NCBI GenBank assembly: GCA_963797115.1
Contig: CAWCOH010000001.1
Span: forward strand, 2,356,001-2,420,000
Direction of reading: 5' to 3'
Source of the DNA: AP-15 sp963797115
Lineage (GTDB): Bacteria > Pseudomonadota > Alphaproteobacteria > ATCC43930 > CGMCC-115725
DNA: 64,000 bases
The position numbers were made by a program, and so were the translations under genes. The notes beneath the pieces were generated by a model. It made no database searches, was not told the DNA's origin, and worked only from the letters and a program-made list of their open reading frames with translations. Shown piece by piece: positions 9,208-18,668 of the stretch (the stretch's first letter is position 1; each line of letters starts with the position of its first letter).

Positions 9208-10200
9208 TCACGCGGCAAAGGCGTCGTCGGTGGCCTGCTCGGGGGTCGGGAACGGGCTCGTTTCGGCGAAGGCAACCGCGGCCTCGAGCGCGGCCATGAT
9301 GTCGCGCTCCATGGTTTGCAGCTCGGCGTCGTCGAGGTAACCCTGCTCCCTCAGCTGCCGCTCGAGCTGCGCGATCGGATCCCTCCGCATCCACCCTTCG
9401 CGTTCCGCCGGGTCGCGAGGGTCGGGCTGCCCGCGGCGCTCCGTGTGGGCGCGCCAACGGTAGGTCTTGCACTCGATCAGGCTCGGGCCTTCGCCCGACC
9501 GTGCCCGCTCGACGGCGCGGTTTGCCGCCTGATAGACCGCGAAGATGTCGTTGCCGTCGACGACGACGCCCGGAATGCCGTAGCCGGCCGCGCGCCCCGC
9601 CACATCGCTCAGCGCATGCGTCGCGGCGGCCGCGGTCTGCGCGGCATACATGTTGTTCTCGCACACATAGAGCATCGGCAGCTTCCAGGTCGCCGCGATG
9701 TTGAGGCACTCGTGAAACGGTCCCGCATTCGATGCCCCATCCCCGAAGAAGGACACCGCGACACCTCCTTTGCCTTCCATCTGTGCGGCAAGGCCGGCGC
9801 CGGTGACGATCGCGATCCCGCCGGCGACGATGCCGTTGGCGCCGAGCATGCCGATCCCAAAATCGGCGATGTGCATCGAGCCGCCCTTGCCCTTGCAGTA
9901 GCCGGTCTGCCGCCCGTAGAGCTCGGCCATCATACGGTTGAGATCGGCACCCTTGGCGATGCAGTGCCCGTGGCCGCGGTGCGTCGAGATGATCCGGTCC
10001 TCGCGATCGAGTGCCGTACACACGCCAACGGCGACCGCCTCCTCGCCAATGTAGCAATGCACGACGCCGTAGATCTTGCCGGCGAGATAGTCGGCTGACG
10101 CGCGTTCCTCGAAGCGGCGGATCGTCAGCATCCGGCGCAGCATCTCGCGCTGCGTGTCGGGCGGCAGGTTCGGCGAGAGGCTTTGGGTCGAGAGACTCAT
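9208..10200 (-). CDS. Thiamine-diphosphate dehydrogenase E1 alpha subunit
   Basis: The 330-residue protein from ATG 10200 has the E1 alpha layout: RRFEERASADYLAGKI, GEEAVAVGVCTAL, and the ThDP/Mg motif GDGASNAGPFHE with ENN about 30 residues later (YVCENNMYAAQT). YRWRAHTERRGQPDPR is the phosphorylation-loop region. Together with the beta subunit it would oxidatively decarboxylate a 2-oxo acid or cleave acetoin (AcoA/AcoB-like). Which substrate cannot be told without the E2. A longer in-frame reading extends upstream to 10560 but is low-complexity and overlaps the cupin gene on the other strand, so the MSLSTQS start is preferred. Confidence 0.9.
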   Translation of the reverse strand: MSLSTQSLSPNLPPDTQREMLRRMLTIRRFEERASADYLAGKIYGVVHCYIGEEAVAVGVCTALDREDRIISTHRGHGHCIAKGADLNRMMAELYGRQTGYCKGKGGSMHIADFGIGMLGANGIVAGGIAIVTGAGLAAQMEGKGGVAVSFFGDGASNAGPFHECLNIAATWKLPMLYVCENNMYAAQTAAAATHALSDVAGRAAGYGIPGVVVDGNDIFAVYQAANRAVERARSGEGPSLIECKTYRWRAHTERRGQPDPRDPAEREGWMRRDPIAQLERQLREQGYLDDAELQTMERDIMAALEAAVAFAETSPFPTPEQATDDAFAA

Positions 10201-10435
10201 GGGCGTGATCCCTCCGGGGGTCCGGGCACTTTTTATGATGGGCCAGCGGCGACAGAGTGGCAACCGGAACCTCGGCCCCACGCGCGTTGGAGAGGCCGGT
10301 GACGTACGCAGCGCTGCGCTCAAGGCCGAGGTCCGCGTGCGGTTAGTTCTCCCGTCCGCGCGGACTCCCCGCGAGGGTTGTTTTGCAACGTGTGGATTTG
10401 TAGGAGGTAGCTCCCCAGCGCCGGAAGGACCCACG

Positions 10436-10756
10436 ATGGATTGCACGCCGCCGCCACTATCGCTTGCTGCCGCGCTTGCCCTCCCTCGCACACCGGGGCG
10501 ATCGGCTGAGGTGTTCGTTGACGGAGATCTCGAGGTCAGGTTCGCCGCTCGACCCACCAATGGTCCACAGGTTCCGCATCTGCGCGACGAACTTTATTTC
10601 GTCGCCGCGGGGACCGGTCGTTACCGGGTAGGGGACAACGTGACCGCCGTTGGCCCCGGCGACATTCTCTTCTGCGCCGCCCAAGTCGCGCATGCGTTCG
10701 AGGACATTTCAGCGGATTTCTCGGTCTGGGTAATCTTCTACGGTCCGCAAAAATAG
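10436..10756 (+). CDS. Small cupin-domain protein
   Basis: The 106-residue protein starts at ATG 10436 with GGAAGGA nine bases upstream. One cupin barrel is visible: HLRDELYFVAAGTGRYRVG gives the first metal motif (H with E) and VGPGDILFCAAQVAHAFEDI gives the second (H). Single-domain cupins of this size bind a metal or small ligand and are often isomerases or sensors. No substrate can be named. It is divergent from the E1 alpha gene, with a 235-bp shared upstream region. Confidence 0.8.
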   Translation: MDCTPPPLSLAAALALPRTPGRSAEVFVDGDLEVRFAARPTNGPQVPHLRDELYFVAAGTGRYRVGDNVTAVGPGDILFCAAQVAHAFEDISADFSVWVIFYGPQK

Positions 10757-10808
10757 GCATCCAGCATACGCGGCTCGCTCGCGGCACGGGTGCTATGAGT
10801 TTTACGAA

Positions 10809-11924
10809 ATGACGGTCCGAGCGATTTCGGCTGTCGTTCGACATGAGTGGGTTCTCGTCCTCAGTGCCGCGACTTGCCTGGTGTTCTTCCTCTCACGCGG
10901 CGCCCTTCTGGAGGAGTTGTCGAGCCCTCCATATCTCGCCTTCATCTTCCTCTGGCTTTTCGCGGTCGTGCTCGGTTCGGCCCTCTCCGTCGTTCGCCAC
11001 GCCGATCATCTCGCGGTACGGCTCGGTGAGCCGTACGGGACGCTCATCCTGACTCTGTCGGTGACGTTCATCGAGGTCACCAGCATTACAGCGGTAAAGC
11101 TGCACGGCGAGAGCAATCCCACGCTGACCCGCGACACCTTGTTCGCCGTGGTGATGATCATCCTCAACGGGATGGTGGGCCTGTCGCTGCTGCTCGGGGG
11201 CTGGCTGCACCGCGAGCAGAACTACAACCTCCAGGGCGCCAACGCCTATCTCGGCGTGATCATACCGCTGGTCGTGCTTGGCCTGATCCTTCCCGTTTTC
11301 ACGCAGACGGTGCCGGGGCCGTTCCTTTCATTTCCGCAGGAGATGTTTCTGGTGATCGTCTCGGTCGGCCTCTACTGCGCGTTTCTGGCGATGCAGATGA
11401 GCCGCCACCGGGGCTATTTCACATTAGGCGACAGGATAGTCGAGCGGCCACTCCGCGAAAGCGCGTCGACGGCCGTTCTCTTCGCGCGCGCTGCCCTGTT
11501 GATTGCGTATTTAGTGCCGGTCGTATTCCTCGCCGAGCAATTGGCTCATCCGATCGATTATCTGATCGAGACGCTTCACGCCCCTGCTCCGCTCGGCGGC
11601 GTGATCATGGCGGTGCTGGTGGCGACGCCCGAGGCGATCGGCGCGGTGCGCGCGGCGATGGCCAATCAACTGCAGCGCTCCATCAACATCTTCCTGGGAT
11701 CGGTCCTGTCGACGATCGGCCTGACAATCCCTGCGATGGTGCTGATCGGTCATCTCGTGGGCGAGGACATCCTTCTGGGACTGGAACACACGGACATAGT
11801 GATGCTGTCACTGACGCTGCTCGTGAGCGTTATCACCTTTGCGAGCGGGCGCACCAACGTGATGCAGGGTGCCGTGCATCTAATTCTGTTTGCCACCTAT
11901 CTGCTGCTGATCGTGAACCCGTAG
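10809..11924 (+). CDS. Calcium:proton antiporter, ChaA type
   Basis: The 371-residue protein has about ten or eleven membrane segments and the two acidic repeats of the CaCA superfamily: TLSVTFIEVTSITAVKLHG in the first half and VATPEAIGAVRAAMANQLQR with SINIFLGSVLSTIGLTIPAM in the second. It matches the ChaA branch (Ca2+/H+ and possibly Na+/H+ exchange at the inner membrane). ATG 10809 has no strong ribosome site but is the only start that keeps the first helix. It follows the cupin gene by 52 bp and may be cotranscribed. Confidence 0.88.
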   Translation: MTVRAISAVVRHEWVLVLSAATCLVFFLSRGALLEELSSPPYLAFIFLWLFAVVLGSALSVVRHADHLAVRLGEPYGTLILTLSVTFIEVTSITAVKLHGESNPTLTRDTLFAVVMIILNGMVGLSLLLGGWLHREQNYNLQGANAYLGVIIPLVVLGLILPVFTQTVPGPFLSFPQEMFLVIVSVGLYCAFLAMQMSRHRGYFTLGDRIVERPLRESASTAVLFARAALLIAYLVPVVFLAEQLAHPIDYLIETLHAPAPLGGVIMAVLVATPEAIGAVRAAMANQLQRSINIFLGSVLSTIGLTIPAMVLIGHLVGEDILLGLEHTDIVMLSLTLLVSVITFASGRTNVMQGAVHLILFATYLLLIVNP

Positions 11925-12274
11925 GAGGCGACGGTCGGGTGTGCAGCCTTCTGCGACGATTTGAGTACAACCAGTTCGCACGGGTAACGCAGGCGGGGGT
12001 CTAGCGGACCACCCGTTTGCTTCAGACCGCTGGTTTCGCCATCAAACTCTGGTCAGCACCAGGCAGGACGTCTCGACGTCGGCTGGCCCGAGACCGTCAG
12101 GAACGCCTCGCGGCCGACGAAATCCTGCGCGAAATCGACCCGCCCTCTGGGCTGCACGGAAACGCGGTGACGTCGCGGATCTTGGCAAGCGCGGGGGCGG
12201 GCAACTCGTCCTGGCGGTCGGCTTCCGATACATTTAGCGAAATGTGCTGCGCAGCGCCGATCATGGGATCATGA
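11925..12274. other. 350 bp without a recognisable gene
   Basis: Only short overlapping frames with poor composition occur between the antiporter stop and the start of the TPR/protease gene. I see no RNA gene, repeat or clear promoter here. Confidence 0.5.
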
Positions 12275-13566
12275 ATGGAATCTGCCGGAACTTGCATCGT
12301 CCTCGCCGCGATCATCGCGTCTTTCAGTCTCTCGGGACCAGCCTCGTCACAACCCAAGCAATCGGAAATTGATGCGGCTAACCAATTCTTTCACGCTGGA
12401 AAGTTTGCCGAAGCCGGAACGATATACACGCAAATCGCCGCCAAAAACCCTAAGGACTATTTGGCAACGATCCAGCTGGGCCGCATTGCATTGCTTGCCA
12501 ATCGGCTCGACGAGGCGCAGAAATGGCTGGAGAAGGCAATAATTCTGCGGCCGGGGGACGCTGACGTCAAGATCATGCTGACCGAGGCGTTTTATCGGCG
12601 CGATGATTTTCAACGGGCTGCAGCGTGGCTGGACGGCGTCGACGTGAGCCGCAACAAGCTGGTATTGTCACAGTATCCGACGCTGAACGTTGCGAAATTG
12701 GAGAGCTTCAAGGGTCAGACGCCCTACGAACTGCAGGGCGACGGAGCAAGTACGCGTCTGAAGTTCCTAAGGACCGACCCGCTGCCGGTCGTCAGCGTGC
12801 GGATAAACGGCGGCGACGAAGTTAGCTTCTTCATCGATACCGGGGCTCGGAGGTGGCGAAGGAGCTCGGCGTCCCGCTATTCGGGCGGTGCAAGGCGTCT
12901 TTTCCGGCGGCGAGCACGCCGAAGTTCAGCAAGGGCGGATTGCGACACTCGCCGTCGGCGACTGGACCATCAAAAACCTGCCGACGGTAATGCTTCCCTT
13001 TCGCCAGCTCTCGAAAGATTTGGGCGTCAAACGCATCGACGGATGCCTCGGGACCACCCTGCTGTACCGCTTTCTTGCGACGATGGATTATCCACGCGGC
13101 GAGCTTGTGCTGCGCCCCAAGACTTCCGAAAGCCTGAAAGAGAATGCGGCAACCTCGTCAGGCAAGAGAGTTCGCTGTTCCTTTCTGGATGGCAAGCGAC
13201 CATTTCATGGCCGGCTGGGGTCGTGTGGAGACGCTGCCGCCCGCACTCCTCTTCGTTGACACGGGATTGCAGGGCGCGGGCGTCAAATTGATAGAGGCGG
13301 TGATCAAGCAAGCCGGGATCAGGCTCGAAGAAGAGAAAGCTTCCGAAGGCGCCGGAGCAGGCGGAAAGCTGAAGATCGTGCCCTATACCGTGCGCCAACT
13401 TTCCTTCGGCGGCATCGAGGAACACAACGTCCCGGGCCTTTATGATGGGCCATTCCCATGGGAATACGCCTTTGGCTTCTACCTTGCGGGCATGGTCGGC
13501 CACGACTTTTTCAAGCCCTATGCAGTGACCTTCGACTTCCAGAACATGCAGATTTTTCTACAATAG
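12275..13566 (+). pseudogene. TPR plus retropepsin-like aspartyl protease, three indels
   Basis: ATG 12275 opens a signal peptide (MESAGTCIVLAAIIASFSLS) and then TPR-like helices (AANQFFHAGKFAEAGTIYTQ). An aspartyl-protease lobe follows with the active-site FFIDTGA at about 12830. The frame breaks right after this. EVAKELGVPLFG continues one frame down, then AVQGVFSGGEHAEVQQGRIA in a third, and a last shift near 13165 leads to a second lobe with LLFVDTGLQGAG and the C-terminus FDFQNMQIFLQ at 13566. The first two shifts are each repaired by adding one base (T at about 12848, G at about 12885). The intact product would be an exported aspartyl protease of about 430 residues with two DTG lobes. 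Either the gene or the sequence is damaged. Confidence 0.75.
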
Positions 13567-13669
13567 AAGCCTCGGCACCGCATGGTTCGCAATTCACCTT
13601 GTCCCCGAGAGGTACGGACACGAAATCCTGCCTCCGCAACCACTTCGTAGACGCAAGGATGACTCAGCG

Positions 13670-13999
13670 ATGATCATTAAGATTGCAACGAACTTGGCCT
13701 TTGCGGCTGTTTGCCTGGCCTCGATCACCGTCGCGCAGGCGCAGGCACCGGGGTATCCCGGCGCGAGCGAGCTGGTGACCAACGGGCCGCCAGGCTCACC
13801 GCCCGCCGCCTGGTCGCCACGCAAGAATGTCGAGGAGAGCCGGCAATACGATAGACTTCTGGAAACCGATTGGGCTTTCCGCCAGGCACGGATCAAGAAG
13901 GAGTGCGGTCCCATCAACGATCCGCAGCTCCATGCCAGCTGCGTCGCCAGCTTTGGTCAGGACGAGCCTTTTGCGGGCTCGCGCCACAGCTCGCGATAG
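13670..13999 (+). CDS. Small exported protein of unknown function
   Basis: The 109-residue protein has a clear signal peptide (MIIKIATNLAFAAVCLASIT, cleavage near AQAQA). A proline/glycine-rich stretch follows, then a helical part with two cysteines (KKECGPI, HASCVASFG) that could pair. I do not recognise a family. ATG 13670 follows GACTCAGCG without a strong ribosome site. It lies about 100 bp after the broken protease gene, in the same direction. Confidence 0.6.
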   Translation: MIIKIATNLAFAAVCLASITVAQAQAPGYPGASELVTNGPPGSPPAAWSPRKNVEESRQYDRLLETDWAFRQARIKKECGPINDPQLHASCVASFGQDEPFAGSRHSSR

Positions 14000-14073
14000 C
14001 AGTGTGCGCCCGGCCGCGTGTAGGGTCACGCTGCAGCGCCGGGCACCGACCGGTTTAACCCGGGAGACCCCCA

Positions 14074-14286
14074 ATGCGTTACTGCCGAATTGTTGTTTCG
14101 ATCGCGTTCGCCGCCGGGCTCGCCACTGCGCCGCTGGCGACCGCCGAGGCGCAATACTACTATCCCCCCTGCTCGCCATTCCCGCTGGCTTGGCCGTTTT
14201 GCGTGGCGGGCGCCATTGTCGGCACCGCGGCCACAATCGTCGCGGCGCCCTTCGTGGCGCTTACTTCGAGCCCAGCGCGCGCGTGA
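14074..14286 (+). CDS. Very small exported, Cys-containing protein
   Basis: The 70-residue protein has a signal peptide (MRYCRIVVSIAFAAGLATAP) followed by AQYYYPPCSPFPLAWPFC and a hydrophobic glycine/alanine segment (AIVGTAATIVAAPFVALT). GGGAGACCC lies just upstream of the ATG. It resembles short alphaproteobacterial proteins with a YYPP/PWPF motif and one membrane-associated segment. No function is assigned. Confidence 0.55.
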   Translation: MRYCRIVVSIAFAAGLATAPLATAEAQYYYPPCSPFPLAWPFCVAGAIVGTAATIVAAPFVALTSSPARA

Positions 14287-14329
14287 GCGAGAGGTGATCA
14301 CCGAGAAGGGCGGCTAAGGTGGAGTTGCG

Positions 14330-14565
14330 ACGCTTCACCACTTGCTGCAGAAGAGCGGCGATGACGATTTCCTGCGAGCCGTGGCGTAGGCGGTACTGCA
14401 AATTCTAATGGAAGCTGATGTCGAAGGCGTGATCGGCGCCGGCCGGCATGAGCGCTCGGCCGACCGGCTCAATTACCGCAACGGATACCGCGAGCGCAGC
14501 CTCGACACGCGCCTCGGCTCGCTCCAGGTACGGATTCCCCAGCTGCGCCAGGGATCTTATATTAG
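14330..14565 (+). pseudogene. IS256-family transposase fragment
   Basis: The frame reads HHLLQKSGDDDFLRAVA, then TAG at 14387, then AVLQILMEADVEGVIGAGRH and ERSADRLNYRNGYRERSLDT to RLGSLQVRIPQLRQGSY, where similarity stops at about 14560. This is the N-terminal quarter of an IS256-type (mutator) transposase. The DDE core is absent and the internal TAG replaces the usual Glu. It is a dead remnant. Confidence 0.8.
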
Positions 14566-15478
14566 CGCTGGCCCATCCGCACTCCTCCAAATACTCCCAT
14601 GCAACGGTTTGTAGGATGTTTCGTGCTCGCTTCGAAGAAATACTCAGCTTGCCAGTGAGAGATCGCGCACAGCTGCTTAGGTTTTCCTTTGCAAGCGGCT
14701 TAGCCAACTAGCACAACCGAACTATCCCGAACACTGCGGGCTCGCTTGATCAGCAAGTCGCTCCCCAATCTGGGCGATCGCATCCGAGTGCATTCCCGCG
14801 TCCAAGCCGAGAACCGGCGTTTGAGCTCAGCAATTCGTTAACGACTGGCTTCCCGCTGGTGTGATCTGAACAAAAGCGCCGGCCGGCCGCTGGTGGCATC
14901 GTTTGGAAAGGTGCGAGCCTAGGGCGGACTTCTTGACCTCACTGGGCGTCGGGCGCTCGCTCATAGGCAATGGCCGTTCAAAAAATTTTTGCCGCGGGCC
15001 CCACAACAGACAGCTCGCAGGCTCGGGGTCAGTTCCCATAGGGGATCGGCCAGGAAGTCGGAGCGAAAGAGAACCGACACACGAAAGTGTCAGGCCCTTC
15101 CCCCGCGGAACCGATGGTTCGAATCCGGTTTCCTCCAGCGGTAAGTCACGTACGAACATGAGTCGAAAGACTGTCTACGGTCACCGGAGCCCGTTCCACA
15201 GGTTTGGATCGTTGGGCCGACCACTGCCCTGACCAGGGGCTGCTAAGGCCTCCGTCAAATCCTGGGCCTGGGCAAGGCGTCACCCGATAGGACAAAGCCG
15301 AAGGCCATCACCAACCGGCTCGAGCGCCTCGACGGCTTCCGGGACGTTCTTATATTAGATGCCACGCCATGAGCGAGGAGGATCCCAGAGGCCGCCTCGC
15401 AAAGATGCATCGCCTTTTCGAGCATCGCGTCGAAGACGGGGCGAGGTTGCCGGGCGAGGAGTTGATGACGCCCAACAC
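14566..15478. other. 913 bp of decayed DNA without an intact gene
   Basis: The only frames here are short and of unlikely composition. TCTTATATTAG occurs at 14555-14565, at the end of the IS256 fragment, and again at 15348-15358. This AT-rich 11-mer may mark the ends of a lost or inserted segment of about 790 bp. The stretch at 15112-15140 contains GGTTCGAATCC, which resembles a tRNA T-loop, but I could not build a tRNA around it. Confidence 0.5.
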
Positions 15479-15748
15479 CTAGGCGGTCGCAGTCTGCTGC
15501 TCTCCGGCATTCGCGAGTTCACGCTTAAGGGCGTCGCGCTCGGCGGTGGCCCCGTCTAACCTCCGCTGCAACTCAGCTTTGGCGCGCCGCACCTCGGCAA
15601 GCTCGTGCCGAAGAACGGCGTTGCGCCGTCGAGGATCGGCCAACGTGCTTTCAGGCGTAGGGCTCACTTGCGGACCTCGTCGGGCCGTGCTTCCCGGCTC
15701 GATCATACCTAGATCGGCCTCCCCTACAGGGTTGTCTGGAGGACGCAT
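15479..15748 (-). pseudogene. N-terminal coiled-coil remnant of a GAF-type sensor kinase or cyclase
   Basis: The 89-residue frame ends ELAEVRRAKAELQRRLDGAT, then DALKRELANAGEQQTATA, then stop. ELAEA...EQQTAT is the linker that in many alphaproteobacterial sensors precedes SEVLQVISSSP and a GAF domain. Here the frame stops exactly at that point and no GAF or kinase domain follows downstream. I read it as a truncated remnant. It could also be a small coiled-coil protein. Confidence 0.4.
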
Positions 15749-16174
15749 GTCACACTGATCGGCGGCGAGCCGCCGGTTTTACAAGGGACAGCGGATGGCT
15801 GGAATCGTTAAGGGTTTTCGGATGCCTGCCAGTCACTGCGCGAGGGGCTGCACGGAGGCAGGCGTCCGAAAAGCCTCGAAGGAGGAAACCGCGGGGGGAG
15901 TATGCGCCGGCGGCAGTGTCGGTCTATGGGGATTTAAGGCGAGGTTCTGCGCGACTTGGCTGCTCTGGGACGGAACTGCCGGCTTGAATGGGTAGCGGGG
16001 TCGGTGATTTTGGTTGGCGTGCGTGCCGTGGGCCCCGTGCCGGCGTGCTGAAGGATCTGGGTTTTGGCGGCCGAGATCGAGGCTGAGGGTGCCATCGGCA
16101 GAGTGTGGCTGTTGCCGGTGGGATATCGTCGTCGGACAGGCAGAGCGATGGGAGCGGTGACAACAGGGTGTTGC
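15749..16174. other. Region beyond the IS91 3' side, no gene seen
   Basis: About 425 bp between the sensor remnant and the IS91 transposase stop. The frames here are proline/arginine-rich shadows. The part nearest 16175 probably includes the terminal end of the IS91 element, but I could not locate its exact boundary. Confidence 0.4.
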
Positions 16175-17407
16175 TCATGAGCTATCGAGCCCGATCGAGG
16201 AGGCGGGCCAGAAGCGGGGCTGGCAGCCGGGTTCGAAGGCCTCGACGATGATCATCCGCCCGCCGCAGCAAGGGCAAGCATTCCAGTCTTCGTCGTCGCG
16301 ACCATTTTCGGCGTGATCGCTCGCCCGGGCTCAACGGAGTTGGGTCGGGTACGGCGAGGAGCCGGCGGGCCAATGCAATGTTGTTGGCCCGGTTGGCATT
16401 GGCGAAGAGGCCGTAGTGACGGATGCGATGAAATCCGTCGGGCAGGACATGGATCAGGAAACGGCGGATGAACTCGTCGGCGTCGAGCGTCATAAGCTTA
16501 TAGCGAGTGTCGCCCTTGTAATCCTTCCATTTGAAAGTGACGCGCTCGCCGGCGAAGGCGACGAGCCGGCTGTTGGCAATAGCAGTGCGGTGTGTGTAGC
16601 GGGAAAGGTAGGCGAGGACGGCGTCGGGTCCGCCAAAAGGTCGCTTGGCATAGACGACCCATTCGACCTTGTGCAGTGCGGCGAGGAAGGTTTGGAAGGC
16701 TGCCGGTTGGGCGAGGGCGGCCTGGTCGGCGAAGAACTGCAATCGCCCGGCCTGGTAGGCGGCGTTTAGCCTTTCCAGGAACAGGCGGCGAAAGAGGCGC
16801 GAGAGCACCCGAACGGAGAGGAAAAAGCCGGGCCGGCAGGCAATCCAGTGCTCGCCATCAGGAGAGACGCCGCCGCCGGGTACGATGATATGGGCGTGCG
16901 GATGGTGAGTGAGTGCCGATCCCCAGGTATGCAGCACGGCAGTGAGCCCGATGCCTGCGCCGAGGTGCTTGGGGTCGGCGGCGATGGCGATCAGGGTCTC
17001 GGCGGAGACTTTGAGCAACAAGTCATAGACGACGGCCTTGTTCTGGTAGGCGATGTCTGCGACCGGTCCCGGCAGGGTGAAAACGACATGGAAATAGGAC
17101 ACCGGCAAGAGTTCGGCCTGGCGATCGGCCAGCCATTCCTTGGCGGCGCGGCTTGGCACTTTGGGCAGTGCCGGTTGCCGCAAGAGTTGTAGGAGATGCG
17201 CAGGTGCGCGCAGTCTTCGCAGCGTTCGACGTGACCGCCCAACGCCGCCGTTCGGCAGCGTTCGATCGCCGACATGACCTTGAGTTGGCCGAGGCTCACA
17301 TGGCCGGCATGGGACGCACGCCAAGCCGGCCCGCGATGGCGGAAGATGTCCGCCACCTCGACCCCCACGGGACAAGCCCGTGGGCTGAAGGCCCACGGCC
17401 GTGACAA
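16175..17407 (-). mobile_element. IS91-family transposase, two frameshifts
   Basis: The N-terminal frame (from about 17390) has RHRGPAWRASHAGHVSLGQL, KVMSAIERCRTAALGGHVER and the zinc finger CEDC...SCGNRHCPKCQ. It switches near 17150 to a frame with AAKEWLADRQAELLPVSYFH and VVFTLPGPVADIAYQNKAVV. The HUH-type Y2 core follows: LTHHPHAHIIVPGGGVS carries the His-hydrophobe-His motif and VLAYLSRYTHRTAIANSRLV the Tyr. A second shift near 16315 restores the C-terminus NACPCCGGRMIIVEAF...IGLDSS, ending at TGA 16175-16177. A single-strand rolling-circle transposase is expected. As written it is inactive, but repair of two indels would restore it. Confidence 0.88.
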
Positions 17408-17417
17408 CGGCCGCGCG

Positions 17418-18320
17418 TCAGCCGGGCATCTTCCGCAGAAAGTCGAGCGGGCTGGTCACCTGGCCGATCGTGCCGATGGCGACGCGGGTGTAGAGCGCCG
17501 TCGTGTCGAGTTTCTTATGTCCCAATAAAACCTGGATTATCCGAATATCAGTCTTCTGCTCCAGGAGATGCGTGGCGAAGCAGTGCCGCAGCGTATGAAC
17601 GCCGACACGCTTGGTGATGCCGGCACGCCCGGCTGCCAGGCGAACGACCCGATGCAGCTGGCGCGCACTCGTATGCTGCCCGCGGTAGCCGGGAAACAAC
17701 CAAGGCTGACCGGGAGACATCCAGCCCTTCTTGCGCGCGACGCGCCACCATTCATTCATGCAATATCTCAAGCAGGATGGGCGAGAGAATGACGTATCGA
17801 TCCTTCTTGCCCCCCGCCTTCGCGAGGGCAGGCTCTTGCCCTGCTCGACCCGGATGAGCATCCGGTCACGATCGATATCGGTGAGCTTGAGCGATACGAC
17901 CTCCGAGGCTCGCAGGCCGGTGGCATAAGCCAAGCTCAGGATCGCCCTGTGCTTGGTGTTCGTTGCCGCGGCGAGCAGCCGACCGACCTCCTCCGGGCTC
18001 AGAACAACGGGCAGGCGGCGAGGCTCGCGGGTCGAGATGAGCTCCTCGGCAAGATCGTGGCGTTTCAGTGTGATCTTGAAGAAGAACCGCAGTGCAGTGG
18101 CGCTGACGTTGGCGGTTCCCACCGACGTCCCGATCGAGGCCAGCCATAACTGATAGCGATGGACATCCTCGGCGGTGGCCTTGTCGGCAGACCGGCCCAG
18201 GAAATCGGCAAACTTTTTGACGTGGCGGATATACTGGTAGTGCGTCTTGGGGCTGAGCCGGCGGATCGTCATGTCCTCGATCAGTCGCCGGCGTAACGGA
18301 CTGATGGCCTTGTCGGTCAT
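17418..18320 (-). CDS. Tyrosine recombinase associated with the IS91 element
   Basis: The 300-residue protein starts MTDKAISPLRRRLIEDMTIR and has a SAM-like N-terminal core-binding domain (KTHYQYIRHVKKFADFLGRS). The catalytic domain shows Arg in ATGLRASEVVSLK, the HTLRHCFATHLL box, LGHKKLDTTALYTRV (His and catalytic Tyr) and a C-terminal tail. Such XerC-like genes commonly accompany IS91 transposases. A segment near residues 165-185 is replaced: a ~23-bp palindrome is inserted after EQGK and a 4-bp duplication (GAAT) follows. Together they add 27 bp and keep the frame open, but the strand GGKKDRYVILSPILLEILHE is lost, so activity is doubtful. Confidence 0.85.
   Translation of the reverse strand: MTDKAISPLRRRLIEDMTIRRLSPKTHYQYIRHVKKFADFLGRSADKATAEDVHRYQLWLASIGTSVGTANVSATALRFFFKITLKRHDLAEELISTREPRRLPVVLSPEEVGRLLAAATNTKHRAILSLAYATGLRASEVVSLKLTDIDRDRMLIRVEQGKSLPSRRRGARRIDTSFSRPSCLRYCMNEWWRVARKKGWMSPGQPWLFPGYRGQHTSARQLHRVVRLAAGRAGITKRVGVHTLRHCFATHLLEQKTDIRIIQVLLGHKKLDTTALYTRVAIGTIGQVTSPLDFLRKMPG
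17809..17834. repeat. Palindromic ~25-bp insertion inside the recombinase gene
   Basis: On the minus strand AGCCTGCCCTCGCGAAGGCG followed by GGG sits between the codons for EQGK and the shifted remnant GGKKDRYVIL. It closely resembles the elements at 19803-19829 and 20796-20822. All share CCTG-(C/T)CC-T/C-GCGAA-GGGG character and fold on themselves. It has the look of a mobile palindromic element of the REP/RPE kind. Confidence 0.7.
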
Positions 18321-18668
18321 TGGGGGCTCCTGTCTTGGGTGAGGTCTTCAGCCCCTCGATCTCAAGACAGGACGCCTGCTTCTGCTACTCCCCGAGACCC
18401 TTGCCTTGCTACAAATTACCGCGGGAGCGGTTTAGTCCATCGGCGCGTCTCGCCCGTTGCGGTGCATTCCGACGATCATCTCCTTTCTGAACCCACAGCC
18501 GGCACTCATCCTTGTCTGCGGGAACCGCTCTTCATGCCCCATTTCGGCCCTTCTTCGTGCCGGCTTGGACTGTCTCCGCCAAGTGGAAAGCGGGGATCAA
18601 TGGCGCCCTGGAAACCTGCCGATCGCGTGTCGCAGTTTGCTGGGTGACACGACCGCAATACGATCCGG
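18321..18668. other. 350 bp upstream of the recombinase, no gene seen
   Basis: Immediately upstream of the recombinase start lies an imperfect inverted repeat, CTGTCTTGGGTGAGG (about 18331) with CTCAAGACAGG (about 18361). It may be part of the IS91 terminal or promoter structure. The remainder reads like decayed non-coding DNA. Confidence 0.4.

Noticed and set aside
9208..10560. 120-residue N-terminal extension of E1 alpha
   Set aside because: Low-complexity Ser/Arg/Pro sequence antisense to the cupin gene. The E1 alpha fold begins after MSLSTQS.
15100..15145. tRNA or tmRNA 3' end suggested by GGTTCGAATCC followed by TTTCCTCC
   Set aside because: The T-stem would contain a mismatch and wobble pairs, and no matching 5' acceptor, D-arm or anticodon arm could be placed upstream. 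Only a tRNA-like fragment at best.
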